From: Thermohahella caldifontis | GTDB lineage: Bacteria; Pseudomonadota; Gammaproteobacteria; Pseudomonadales; Oleiphilaceae | DNA length: 64,000 nt | Assembly: GCF_041153465.1 (NCBI RefSeq) | Contig: NZ_CP154858.1 | Location: forward strand, 2,914,001 to 2,978,000 | Direction: 5' to 3' | Shown here: positions 39,236 through 48,400 of the stretch, piece by piece | Layout of the letters: the number at the start of each line of letters is the position of its first letter | Numbering within the stretch: the first letter of the stretch is position 1 | Position numbers and translations under genes: made by a program | Notes under the pieces: model-generated | Databases searched by the model: none | Told to the model about the DNA's origin: nothing | The model's input: the letters and a program-made list of their open reading frames with translations, nothing else

Positions 39236-40969
39236 ATGAGTGAACCGAAAAAGAAATTACGTCTCGGGGATTTGCTGGTTCAGAAGGGGCTGATCACCGA
39301 AGAGCAGCTCATGCAGGCACTGGCTGAGCAGAAGAAGCAAGGCCAGAAGCTGGGCCGTACCTTGGTGCAGATGGGGCTGGTGGAAGAAGATGCCCTGCTC
39401 AATGTGCTGTCGGATCAGCTCGGCATTCCCTTTGTGGATCTGAAGCACTTCCAGTTCAATCCCGACCTGGTGCAGCGGTTGCCTGAGCATCTGGCGCGGC
39501 GGTACCGGGCCATCATCCTGTCCGAAGAGCAGGGCGCACTGCTGGTGGGGATGTCCGACCCCATGGATCTGATGGCCTATGACCACATTGCCCGTGAGGT
39601 CAAGCAGCCGCTCAAGCAGGCAGTGGTGCGGGAGAGTGAACTGCTGGAGGCTTTGGATAGGGTCTATCGCCGCACGGAGGAGATTTCCAACCTGGCGGAG
39701 GAACTGGAAGAGGAACTGGGCGACGATGCCTTTGACCTGGCCCAGCTGACGGCCGGGGCGGATGACTCGGATGCGCTGGTGGTGCGCCTGCTCCAGTCCC
39801 TGTTCGAGGATGCGGTGGCTGCCCGGGCATCGGATATTCACATCGAGCCGGATGAAACCTGTACACGTATCCGGCAGCGCATTGATGGCGTCCTGCACGA
39901 GCACGTGATGAAGGAACGCCGGGTGACTTCCGCACTGGTGCTGCGCCTCAAGCTCATGTCGGGCCTGAACATTTCCGAGAAGCGTCTGCCCCAGGATGGC
40001 CGCTTCAATATCAAGGTCAAGGGCAAGTCCGTGGATGTGCGTCTGTCCACCATGCCGGTTCAGTACGGCGAGTCCGTGGTCATGCGTCTGCTGGATCAGA
40101 GTGCGGGGCTGCTCAACCTGGACAAGATCGGCATGCCGCCGAAACTGCTGGAGCGCTTCCGGCTGCTCATCCGCCGGCCGCATGGCATCCTGCTGGTGAC
40201 CGGCCCGACCGGCAGCGGCAAGACGACCACGCTCTACGGTGCGCTGACAGAACTGAACCAGCCCAACGTGAAGATCATTACGGCGGAAGATCCGGTGGAA
40301 TACCGGCTCCCGCGCATCACCCAGGTGCAGGTGAATCCCAAGATCGACCTGCACTTTTCCACCGTCCTGCGGGCGGCCTTGCGTCAGGATCCGGACATCA
40401 TCCTGATCGGTGAGATGCGCGATCAGGAAACGGCAGAGATTGGTCTGCGGGCGGCCATGACCGGTCACTTCGTGCTTTCCACCCTGCACACCAACGATGC
40501 GGTGTCCAGCGCCCTGCGTCTGGTGGATATGGGTGCTGAACCCTATCTGGTGGCCAGCTCCCTGGCGGGTGTGCTGGCTCAGCGGCTCGTCAAGCGCATC
40601 TGTGAAGACTGCCGGCAACCCTATCACCCCAACGAGCAGGAACGGATCTGGCTGCATGCCATTTCTCCGCACCCGTTGCCGGATCATTTCTACAAGGGGG
40701 CCGGATGCTATCAGTGTGGCAATACCGGCTACCGGGGCCGGATTGGTGTGTACGAGCTGCTGGAGATGGATGAGCCGCTTCTGGATGCCCTGCGCCGTAA
40801 TGATCCCGCGGCCTTCAACCAGGCGGCCCGCAAGGCACCGGGCTACATCCCGCTGGCACGGGTGGCACTGGATTATGCCAGACAGGGCATTACCACCATA
40901 GACGAAGTCTTCCGCATTTCTGCCTCGCTGGGTGGTCATGCGGAAGTTCCGGAAATCGATTACAGCTGA
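39236..40969 (+). CDS. mshE: MSHA pilus extension ATPase MshE, c-di-GMP-binding type
   Basis: MshE (577 aa) powers pilus extension. The N-terminal MshEN domain (about 8-65) shows tandem motifs beginning RLGDLLVQKGLITEEQL and LGRTLVQMGLVEEDAL, the sequence type that binds cyclic-di-GMP in Vibrio MshE. The GspE/PilB ATPase follows, with Walker A GPTGSGKTTT near 322, Walker B ILIGEMRDQETAE and a tetracysteine zinc site (CEDC near 456, CYQC near 490). It sits between mshN and mshG. Control by c-di-GMP is inferred from the motif. Confidence 0.93.
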   Translation: MSEPKKKLRLGDLLVQKGLITEEQLMQALAEQKKQGQKLGRTLVQMGLVEEDALLNVLSDQLGIPFVDLKHFQFNPDLVQRLPEHLARRYRAIILSEEQGALLVGMSDPMDLMAYDHIAREVKQPLKQAVVRESELLEALDRVYRRTEEISNLAEELEEELGDDAFDLAQLTAGADDSDALVVRLLQSLFEDAVAARASDIHIEPDETCTRIRQRIDGVLHEHVMKERRVTSALVLRLKLMSGLNISEKRLPQDGRFNIKVKGKSVDVRLSTMPVQYGESVVMRLLDQSAGLLNLDKIGMPPKLLERFRLLIRRPHGILLVTGPTGSGKTTTLYGALTELNQPNVKIITAEDPVEYRLPRITQVQVNPKIDLHFSTVLRAALRQDPDIILIGEMRDQETAEIGLRAAMTGHFVLSTLHTNDAVSSALRLVDMGAEPYLVASSLAGVLAQRLVKRICEDCRQPYHPNEQERIWLHAISPHPLPDHFYKGAGCYQCGNTGYRGRIGVYELLEMDEPLLDALRRNDPAAFNQAARKAPGYIPLARVALDYARQGITTIDEVFRISASLGGHAEVPEIDYS

Positions 40970-40976
40970 GGCACAG

Positions 40977-42206
40977 ATGGCGACTTTCCGCTACAAGGGG
41001 CGAGACAGTCAGGGGGCATTGGTCGAAGGCCGCCAGGAGGCCAATTCGGCGGATGCCCTGGCGTCCGTGCTGCTTGGTCAGGGTATCACGCCGGTACAGA
41101 TTGAAGCCGTGGAGGAGACTGCAGCGGAAAAGGCGGGAGCGCTGAACATTCGCCTGTTCCGGCCCAAGGTGACGCTCGACGAACTGATCATTTTCTGCCG
41201 TCAGATGTATGCCCTGAACAAGGCGGGGATTCCCATCATCCGGGCCATGCGCGGACTGGCGGAATCCACACGCTCCGAAGCGCTGGCGGAAACCCTGAAC
41301 GACGTGACCCGTCGCCTGGAATCAGGGGTCAACCTGGCCACCTCCATGCGTGCACATCCGGAAGTGTTCAGTGACCTGTTCGTGGCCATGATTCATGTGG
41401 GCGAGAACACCGGTCAGCTTGAAGAGGCGTTCAGGCAGCTGGCGGAAAACCTTGAGCTGGAACGGGAAACCCGCAAGCGGGTCAAGCAGGCGGTGCGGTA
41501 TCCCATCATGGTCATTGTCGCCTTGTTTGTGGCGCTCATGATCGTGAACTATTGGGTCATTCCCGCCTTTGCCGGCGTATTTGCCAAACTGGGAGCGGAC
41601 TTGCCCCTGCCCACCAAGATTCTGATTGCGTCCAGCAATTTCTTCATTCACTACGGCTGGCTGGTGGGCATCGTGCTCGTGGCCACCGGATATGGGCTCT
41701 ACCGCTGGGTCAAGACACCCCGGGGCCGCTATCTGTGGGACAGGCAGCGCCTGCGTTTGCCAGTGCTGGGCCCGCTGTTCGAGCTGGTGGCGCTGAGTCG
41801 GTTTGCGCGCAACTTCGCCATGATGCTGCGGTCGGGCATGCCGATCATCCATGCCCTGTCTCTGGTGGCCGATGCGGTCAACAACGCCTACGTGGGCGAG
41901 GCCATCCGCAACATGCGTTCCGGAATCGAGCGGGGGGATACGCTGCTGCGAACCGCCAATCAGACCGGGATGTTCTCGCCTCTGGTGCTGCAGATGCTGG
42001 CCGTGGGGGAGGAGACCGGACAGATTGACGGGCTGCTGCTGGAAGTGGCCGACTTCTACGATGAAGAAGTGGATTACGCCCTCAAGCGGTTGTCCGAGTC
42101 CATCGAGCCCATTCTGCTGGTGTTCATGGGGATCCTGGTGCTGATTCTGGCGCTGGGCGTGTTTCTGCCCATCTGGAACCTGGGGCAGGCGGCACTGGGC
42201 AAATGA
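40977..42206 (+). CDS. mshG: MSHA inner-membrane platform protein MshG (PilC/GspF family)
   Basis: MshG (409 aa) is the polytopic core of the pilus motor. MATFRYKGRDSQGALVEGRQ is the PilC/GspF start. Two homologous helical domains (FCRQMYALNKAGIPIIRAM near 80, FARNFAMMLRSGMPIIHALS near 285) flank membrane helices near 180-200, 225-240 and 385-402. ATG 40977 is preferred to an internal codon of mshE at 40932. It overlaps the next gene by four bases. Confidence 0.92.
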   Translation: MATFRYKGRDSQGALVEGRQEANSADALASVLLGQGITPVQIEAVEETAAEKAGALNIRLFRPKVTLDELIIFCRQMYALNKAGIPIIRAMRGLAESTRSEALAETLNDVTRRLESGVNLATSMRAHPEVFSDLFVAMIHVGENTGQLEEAFRQLAENLELERETRKRVKQAVRYPIMVIVALFVALMIVNYWVIPAFAGVFAKLGADLPLPTKILIASSNFFIHYGWLVGIVLVATGYGLYRWVKTPRGRYLWDRQRLRLPVLGPLFELVALSRFARNFAMMLRSGMPIIHALSLVADAVNNAYVGEAIRNMRSGIERGDTLLRTANQTGMFSPLVLQMLAVGEETGQIDGLLLEVADFYDEEVDYALKRLSESIEPILLVFMGILVLILALGVFLPIWNLGQAALGK

Positions 42207-42712
42207 TGAACCGGCTGGCCGAAAAGGGACTGAGGCTGGAGTTCTGGATTACCCTGACGGTCGTGGCCGTGCTGGCGGGATGGCAGCTTCGGGCGCTGGA
42301 GCGGGCTGCCGATGACGCCATCACGACTCAGGCGGAACAGGCGGCAGCGGCCTTGCGCAGCGCTCTGCGTGGCATGCACCAGGTCTGGCTGGTGCAGGGT
42401 CAACCCGGGGAAGCCGGGCCGCTGGAGACGCCCCCGCAACTGGGGCTGCAGGATGGTCTGAAGTGGTGGTTGCGCATGAACGCGGCCGGTTGGCCGGTGG
42501 ATGCCCGGCTCGAAAGTGATCCGCAGCAGGTCGCCGGTGCAGAGCCCTGTGAGCGGCTGTGGCAGGCACTCTGGGCCAGCCCGGCACTGCGTTACGCCGG
42601 CAAGGGGGTGGAGGTAATGCCCATTGAGGACGGTTGCCTGTACCGGCTGCCGGGCGGCGACATTGAATACCGGATGTCTGCAGGGGAGGTGAGCCTGAAA
42701 AAGCAAAACTGA
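42203..42712 (+). CDS. MshF-like protein of the MSHA locus
   Basis: This 169-residue protein begins with a short basic segment, one hydrophobic helix (about 14-28, FWITLTVVAVLAGW) and a Gln/Ala-rich helical stretch, then a small soluble domain. It sits between mshG and the pilin genes, where mshF lies in Vibrio; sequence similarity is too weak for me to name it firmly. Start ATG 42203 overlaps the mshG stop; ATG 42206 is an alternative one codon later. No mshB-like extra pilin follows. Confidence 0.6.
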   Translation: MMNRLAEKGLRLEFWITLTVVAVLAGWQLRALERAADDAITTQAEQAAAALRSALRGMHQVWLVQGQPGEAGPLETPPQLGLQDGLKWWLRMNAAGWPVDARLESDPQQVAGAEPCERLWQALWASPALRYAGKGVEVMPIEDGCLYRLPGGDIEYRMSAGEVSLKKQN

Positions 42713-42747
42713 ATACATTTGGCACCCGGCCGACAGATTTTCAAAAG

Positions 42748-42780
42748 TTTACAATGGATTTGTAAATTTGGATCTATACT
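42748..42780 (+). promoter_or_regulatory. Candidate pilin promoter with inverted repeat
   Basis: The 114-base AT-rich gap ahead of mshA holds the inverted repeat TTTACAA (42748-42754) / TTGTAAA (42760-42766) with a five-base spacer, and TATACT (42775-42780), a good -10. TTTACA would be 21 bases from it, too far for a standard -35, so the repeat may instead be a regulator site. A separate pilin promoter is expected here. Confidence 0.4.
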
Positions 42781-42826
42781 GGAACTAAATCTGGAAAATT
42801 TGATCACGCACTGAAAGAGGTCTGCA

Positions 42827-43264
42827 ATGAAGAAACAAACCGGTTTTACCCTGATTGAACTGATCATGGTGATTGTCATCCTGGGCATTCTCGCCGCCTT
42901 TGCGCTGCCGAGGTTTGCGGATTTTGGGAGTGATGCGAGGAAGGCCTCCCGATCTGCAATTGATGGGGCGATTCGATCCGCATCTGCCATCGCGCATGCT
43001 GCATGTTTGGTTGATTCCGGGTGCGATGCAACCGCGGCGACAGCTACCGTGACTCTGGATGGCCAGACTGTAGATATGGTATATGGTTATCCGGCAGGTT
43101 CTGCTACTGGAATCGGTGTGGCGGCTGACGTTCAAAACGTTACTGCTGCATATGCTTCGGGTGTTGCAACGTTTACGGTTGGCACAAGCTGTACGGTAAC
43201 TTATACACAGCCATCTGCAGCAGGAAATGCTCCCACTGTCGCTGGTGTTTCCACTTGTCCCTGA
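42827..43264 (+). CDS. mshA: Major MSHA pilin MshA
   Basis: MshA (145 aa precursor) is a type IV pilin. The six-residue leader MKKQTG is followed by FTLIELIMVIVILGILAAFA, with the glutamate at mature position 5; cleavage after Gly6 is expected. Two cysteine pairs are visible: CLVDSGC near 60-66 and two in the last 27 residues (TSCTV, STCP), which could form disulphide loops. AAAGAGG precedes the ATG. It is the only pilin with a full-length major-pilin layout in the locus, so it is taken as the shaft subunit. Confidence 0.93.
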   Translation: MKKQTGFTLIELIMVIVILGILAAFALPRFADFGSDARKASRSAIDGAIRSASAIAHAACLVDSGCDATAATATVTLDGQTVDMVYGYPAGSATGIGVAADVQNVTAAYASGVATFTVGTSCTVTYTQPSAAGNAPTVAGVSTCP

Positions 43265-43307
43265 TGCAAGCTAGGCCAGGTGAGGTCGTTTAAGGAGCCC
43301 GTGAGCT

Positions 43308-43796
43308 GTGAATCAGCGGGACGGTGGCTTTACCCTGATCGAACTGATCATGGTCATGGTGGTGCTGTCGGTTCTGGCCGTCAGCACCATCGGCCTCTTT
43401 GCCGGGCAGGGTGAGTTTGCCGGCAGGCTGCAGCGGGATCAGTTGCTGGCCCATCTGCGGCTGGCGCAGCAGGTGGCCCTGGCCCGGCATGATGTGAGTG
43501 CACCCGCGACCACCTGGACGCTTTCACGGAGTGGCGGCACCCTGCAGGCGCAGATCGTACAGGGCGCCTACAATACGGTGCGCAGTCTGGAAGAGGCGGG
43601 AACCACTGTCACCTGGTCCTCTGCCACGACAACCAGCTGTGGTGCGGCGACCGGCACTCTGCCGCTCACGCTGACCTTTGACCAGCTTGGCGATCTGGCC
43701 AGCGAGACCCTGATCTGCGTCAGCGGCAACGGTCAGACCTGGCCGGTTTGTGTGTCAGCAGCGGGGTATGCCTATGCCGGCGTATGTACACCGTGA
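43308..43796 (+). CDS. mshC: Minor prepilin MshC
   Basis: MshC (162 aa) is a pseudopilin-like minor pilin. The leader MNQRDGG is followed by FTLIELIMVMVVLSVLAVS. A hydrophobic helix and a beta-rich domain follow, with C-terminal cysteines. GTG 43308 is used, with AAGGAG at 43292-43297. It follows mshA after 43 bases and overlaps mshD in the 3' end. By family it helps prime the pilus tip. Confidence 0.88.
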   Translation: MNQRDGGFTLIELIMVMVVLSVLAVSTIGLFAGQGEFAGRLQRDQLLAHLRLAQQVALARHDVSAPATTWTLSRSGGTLQAQIVQGAYNTVRSLEEAGTTVTWSSATTTSCGAATGTLPLTLTFDQLGDLASETLICVSGNGQTWPVCVSAAGYAYAGVCTP

Positions 43797-44283
43797 GCGT
43801 GGTGTCACGCTTATCGAACTCATCATCACCATTGTGATCCTCAGTATTGCTGTGGTGGCTGTTGTGTCGGCCATCAGCAGCAGCATTGGCCGCAGTGCCG
43901 ATCCGCTCTGGCAAACCAAATCCCTCCAGCTGGCGCAGGCCTATCTGGACGAAATCGGCACCAAGCGCTTTGACGAAGATACCGGCAATGGCGGCGTGCC
44001 TCCGGATACCAGCGGTGTGTGCGATATCGGGGCAGAGGCCGGAGAAACCCGCGCCACCTTTGACGATGTGGATGACTACGACGGGGTCGATGACTCGCCG
44101 CCGGTTCTGCAGACGGCTGCGGGCTTCTCCAGTTATACCGGTTACCGGGTTCAGGTGGCGGTGGTCTGTGCCGGGACCGAGATGGGCGGTGCAGACAACA
44201 ATGCCGCGAAGCGGATTGACGTGACCGTCACCCCGCCGGGGCAGTCTGCTCTGGTATTCTCGCTCTATCGGGGGAATTTCTGA
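43774..44283 (+). CDS. mshD: Minor prepilin MshD (PilV-like)
   Basis: MshD (169 aa) has the leader MPAYVHRERG and then VTLIELIITIVILSIAVVAV. The segment SADPLWQTKSLQLAQAYLDE is typical of MshD. ATG 43774 is chosen because CGGGG lies at the right distance; in-frame starts at 43750 and 43768 are earlier but poorly placed. It overlaps mshC by 23 bases and its stop overlaps the mshO ATG by one base. Confidence 0.85.
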   Translation: MPAYVHRERGVTLIELIITIVILSIAVVAVVSAISSSIGRSADPLWQTKSLQLAQAYLDEIGTKRFDEDTGNGGVPPDTSGVCDIGAEAGETRATFDDVDDYDGVDDSPPVLQTAAGFSSYTGYRVQVAVVCAGTEMGGADNNAAKRIDVTVTPPGQSALVFSLYRGNF

Positions 44284-45056
44284 TGTGTGGCGCACGGGGT
44301 TTCACGCTGATCGAGCTGATCATGGTGATCGTGGTCGCCTCCGTGCTGGGCATGGGCGTGGTCAGTTTTCTCGGCCACTCGGTAGAGGGATATGTGGACA
44401 CCGCGCAGCGCCAGCAGATGGCCATGGCGGGGACGAGTGCCATGGAAAAAATGTCCCGGCGTTTGCGCGACGCCTTGCCCAATTCCATCCGGGTCGGCAG
44501 TAGTGGTCGCTGCATTGAATTCATTCCCATTCTGGCGGGTTCGGAATACCTGTCGGTACCCATTGCGACGGCGGCTTCGACCTTTGATGCGGTGACCGGT
44601 GCGCGTGCTTCTGCGGTCACCGGCCGGGTCGTGGTCTATCCCATCAGCACCTCGGCTCTGTACAACCCGTCCAACCCCGGTACCCTCACGACTGTCGACG
44701 GTACTTTGCCCGCAGGCACGGGGCAGGTGACGGTGACATTGGATGCGGCGCATCAGTTTGTGCAGGACTCACCCACACGTCGTTTCTTTGTGGTGAATAC
44801 ACCGATGACCTACTGCCAGGTGGGCACGCAGCTTTTCCGCTATCAGGGGTATGGATTCAATAGCACGCCCGCCTGGCCGCCAACGGGCGGGACACGGACA
44901 CTGATTCTGGACAATCTGGTGGCCAATTCCGTGACCTTTGATTATCTCCCCGCAACTCTGGTTCGCAATGCGGTGGTCAACCTTGGCCTGGAACTCTCCG
45001 TGGGTGGGGAGAACTGGGTACTTCAGCAACAGGTGACCTTGCGCAATGTGCCCTGA
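44283..45056 (+). CDS. mshO: Minor prepilin MshO (PilW-like)
   Basis: MshO (257 aa) has a very short leader MCGARG followed by FTLIELIMVIVVASVLGMGV. AMAGTSAMEKMSRRLRDALP just after the helix is the typical MshO segment. The rest is a beta-rich periplasmic domain. ATG 44283 overlaps the mshD TGA by one base. MshO is among the largest minor pilins and likely sits near the tip. Confidence 0.88.
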   Translation: MCGARGFTLIELIMVIVVASVLGMGVVSFLGHSVEGYVDTAQRQQMAMAGTSAMEKMSRRLRDALPNSIRVGSSGRCIEFIPILAGSEYLSVPIATAASTFDAVTGARASAVTGRVVVYPISTSALYNPSNPGTLTTVDGTLPAGTGQVTVTLDAAHQFVQDSPTRRFFVVNTPMTYCQVGTQLFRYQGYGFNSTPAWPPTGGTRTLILDNLVANSVTFDYLPATLVRNAVVNLGLELSVGGENWVLQQQVTLRNVP

Positions 45057-45060
45057 ACAC

Positions 45061-45462
45061 ATGTCCTCACGACGCCAGACCGGTATTGGCCTGCCGGCGG
45101 CCCTGTTCGTCATCGTGGTGCTGGCTCTGGTCGCGGTCGCCATTACCGAACTTGAGCGCAGTTCGGCAGAAAGTTTCAGCTTCAATGTGCTTTCTCAGCG
45201 TGCATTCTACGCCGCAGAAAGCGGCGCCCAGATTGGCCTGAACCGCCTGTTCCCGCCTGGCGGTGCGGCATCCGCCTGCAGCAACAGCTACTTCGGGGCG
45301 ACCCAGACTTTCAGTCAGGCGGGCCTGCAGGGCTGCTCGGTCACCGTCGCCTGCCGGGCGGATACAGTGGGCATGGAGACGGTCTATACCCTGACCGCAA
45401 CGGGCCAGTGTGGTGCGGGAGCCGATTCGGCGATCCGGATTGTGGAGGTGCGGGCGAAATGA
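45061..45462 (+). CDS. mshP: MSHA biogenesis protein MshP (PilX-like)
   Basis: MshP (133 aa) has the leader MSSRRQTG and a hydrophobic helix IGLPAALFVIVVLALVAVAI that lacks the usual glutamate-5 context but keeps the prepilin shape. QRAFYAAESGAQIGLNRLF is the classic PilX/MshP block. Several cysteines follow. ATG 45061 is preferred to GTG 45046, which lies inside mshO. It overlaps mshQ as ATGA. Confidence 0.85.
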   Translation: MSSRRQTGIGLPAALFVIVVLALVAVAITELERSSAESFSFNVLSQRAFYAAESGAQIGLNRLFPPGGAASACSNSYFGATQTFSQAGLQGCSVTVACRADTVGMETVYTLTATGQCGAGADSAIRIVEVRAK

Positions 45463-48400
45463 CATGGTGTCTTTTAACATGGCGCCGGTTTTGTCTGGTA
45501 CTACTGCTGTGCATGGTGTTGCCTGTTCAGGCGGCCTGGATCATACAGACGCCACCTGCCACAGCCTTTGAGCCAACGGCGACGGCGGTCAACTGGACAA
45601 TGACCGGCCCCTATCCTGCCGATGATGACTATGAGCTGGTCACATTAGGTTTTGGTTTTCCATTCGGAGGTGTGACGTACAATCAGGTTCGTATCATGAG
45701 CAATGGCTTGCTGCACTTCGGTGCAGATCAGATGCTGCATCAGGCCTGGCAGAACCAGTCTTTGCCATACGGCCCGGCAGACCGGTTTATTGCACCCTAT
45801 TGGGATGACCTTTCACCCGCGGCAGGGGGAAGCGTGACCTGGGATGTGCTGGGGACGGCACCCTACCGGCGGATGGTGGTAACCTGGCAAAATGTGCCGC
45901 ATTTCCCCAATTCGGGACAATATACCTTTCAGGCTGTGCTCTATGAGACAGGCATCATTCGTTTTCGGTATGGTGGCGGGAGTACAGATGGCAGTAGTGC
46001 AACCATAGGCCTGGAAGTCAATAACACATTATTTAGTCAGCATGCCTACAACACCTCGGGTAGTGTCGGCACCACTGCCGATCTGTTGTTTATTGAAAGC
46101 TTTCCGGCGATTACGGCTGCCGGCGGGGTCTGTGGGACGGAAAATGCGGTGGTGGTTCAGTTTGCCTCTGCACCGCCGATCGCTGCACGGGATCCGCAGG
46201 CCTATACATTGAGTGGTGGGGTGTCCGTGCTCAGCGTGACGCAGCAAAGCCCGGATACTTTTGTTCTGCATACCTCTTCGCTAGACGGTGCAGCCACCTA
46301 CACCCTTCAGGTTCCAGGTCAGGCTCCGGTAACGGTTAGTTATAGCGGCCTGATGGGGCACTACTTTGATCAGCGGGACAGTTCGGGCAATAAGGTAGCG
46401 TGGAATGCAGGCGGCTTGTTCACCGGGAATGAGTATTACCGCCAGGATGCACAAATCAATTTTTCATGGAACAGCGGGATGCCCTCCGTATTTTCCATGC
46501 CTGGTGATGGGGACCGATTCAGCATCCGCTGGACCGGATTTCTGGTGCCCTCAACAACTGGAGTTTACGAGTTCAGGTTGTATTCCGATGATGGCATGCG
46601 CCTGAATCTCAATGGAACCGAAATTGTCAATGACTGGAATCTGCACGCGCCCCGGTTTTCTGCCCGCTCTGCACCCCAGACGCTGCAGGCCGGTACGGTG
46701 TATCCCATACAGGTGGAGCATTTTGAGAACGGCGGGCGGGCATACGCGCAGCTTTGGTGGCGCCGGAATGGCGGGGCAGATCAGGTCGTGCCGGCGACCG
46801 AGCTCAGAAGCTGTGCTGTGTTGCCTCCCCCACCGACCGCGGTAGCGCATTATGCATTTGAACAGACGGACTTCTCCGGAACAGGGATCCCTGTTGGTGA
46901 ATATACAGGAAATGGACGTGATGGTGTGACGGTGGGGGCTGTTGCGACAGACCCTGCCGGCAAGGTATGCAAAGGCATGACTGTACCCGATAACACCTCG
47001 TCTGCAGTCCAGAGCGCAGTGAATACCCGGCAGGACGTGGATACCGTGCTCGGTAGTCAGGGGACCATTGCGTTCTGGTACCGGAGTGTGAACAACTGGG
47101 CTGACGGTGTGAACCGCACATTGCTGGATGCCAGTACCCGCGTGTTTAACTCTGCGTGGGACAAGTATTTTTATCTTGCCAAGCTGGCTGACGGGCGATT
47201 ACGGTTCGCGCTCGAGGATAGTGCAGATGGTGATTATGTACTGACTAGTGGTGCTCAGAGTATCGGTGCCGGTACCTGGACCCATATCGCGGTGAGTTGG
47301 GATCTCCCGAATGACCAGATGTATGTCTTTGTCAATGGTACGCTCATTGCATCACAGGCTTTCAGCACCAATGGTGTGCTGGGGGATGTCGGCAGTCTCT
47401 ACGTGGGAGATAACAGTTCAACCTACGCGGCGCCCGGAGCTTCAGCCAACGGAACCCTGGATGAAATCCGGCTCTACTCCTCTGTGTTGTTATCCACTCA
47501 GGTGGCTCAGGTGATGAATCTGACTCATCCTTGCGCAGCACCGACAGGGTGTGCTGCAGGTTTTCCCGATGCGCTGGCGAGCCCTGCCGGTGGCCCTCTG
47601 TCGATGGGTAAAAATGTGACCGTAAGTGGACCGGATGCCATGTTACCGGTAGGCAGCCTTACTGCCGGTGCAGGTACACTTTGTAACGGGCAGCCGTGTG
47701 TCGCCGATCCCGCAACTACAGTCGCATCTATTAACCCCGGTACATTTCCGCCGACAGCCGGAACCACAAATCTTTCAGTCCCCCAAAATGGTACGGGTAC
47801 TCTGGGTAGTGGAGGGCAAACCCAGTACAACAAGGTATCTGTGGGCAAGACAGGGACGCTGAATGTCGTTGCGGGAACCGGGCCTTTTTACATTAACCAG
47901 CTTACATTGGCGGATAACGTCATACTCAACCTGGTGACTGGGGATTACTATATCAATCAGAGTAATCTGAAGTTCAAAAATGTCACCCTGAACGTGGTGG
48001 GTAGCGGCACGGTTCGTCTGATTTTCAATCAGGCTGTTAACTTCGGAGACAAGCTGAGGGCGAATTCACCCGGTGGCACGTCGGGAGACCCTTCCCGGCT
48101 GATCATGTATGGCTATAGTAACATCCGTTTCCGGAAGCAGAGCGTGGTCAGCGCTTATGTGTATGGTCAAGGTACTATCCGGGTGGATGACAACAGTCAG
48201 ATCAATGGCGCGCTGACCGCAGATACTCTGGATATTCGCCAGAACACAACCATCAGTTACGATGGCACCGCATTGCTCAATGCGGATTTTGGCTCCTTGT
48301 GTGGCAGTTGTACGTTGAGCGGGTTTGCTGTGACCGTATCGGCGTCAGCATTGACCTGCCCCGGCAATGCGGCTGCGGTTTCGCTGACGGCACAATGCAG

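Noticed and set aside
39257..40939. Long open frame (560 codons) antisense to mshE
   Set aside because: Covers the conserved ATPase gene on the opposite strand; no ribosome site or recognisable domain.
42719..42735. Sigma54 promoter (TGGCAC) ahead of mshA
   Set aside because: The -24 element TGGCAC is present but the -12 position reads CGACA with no GC, so the required pair is absent.
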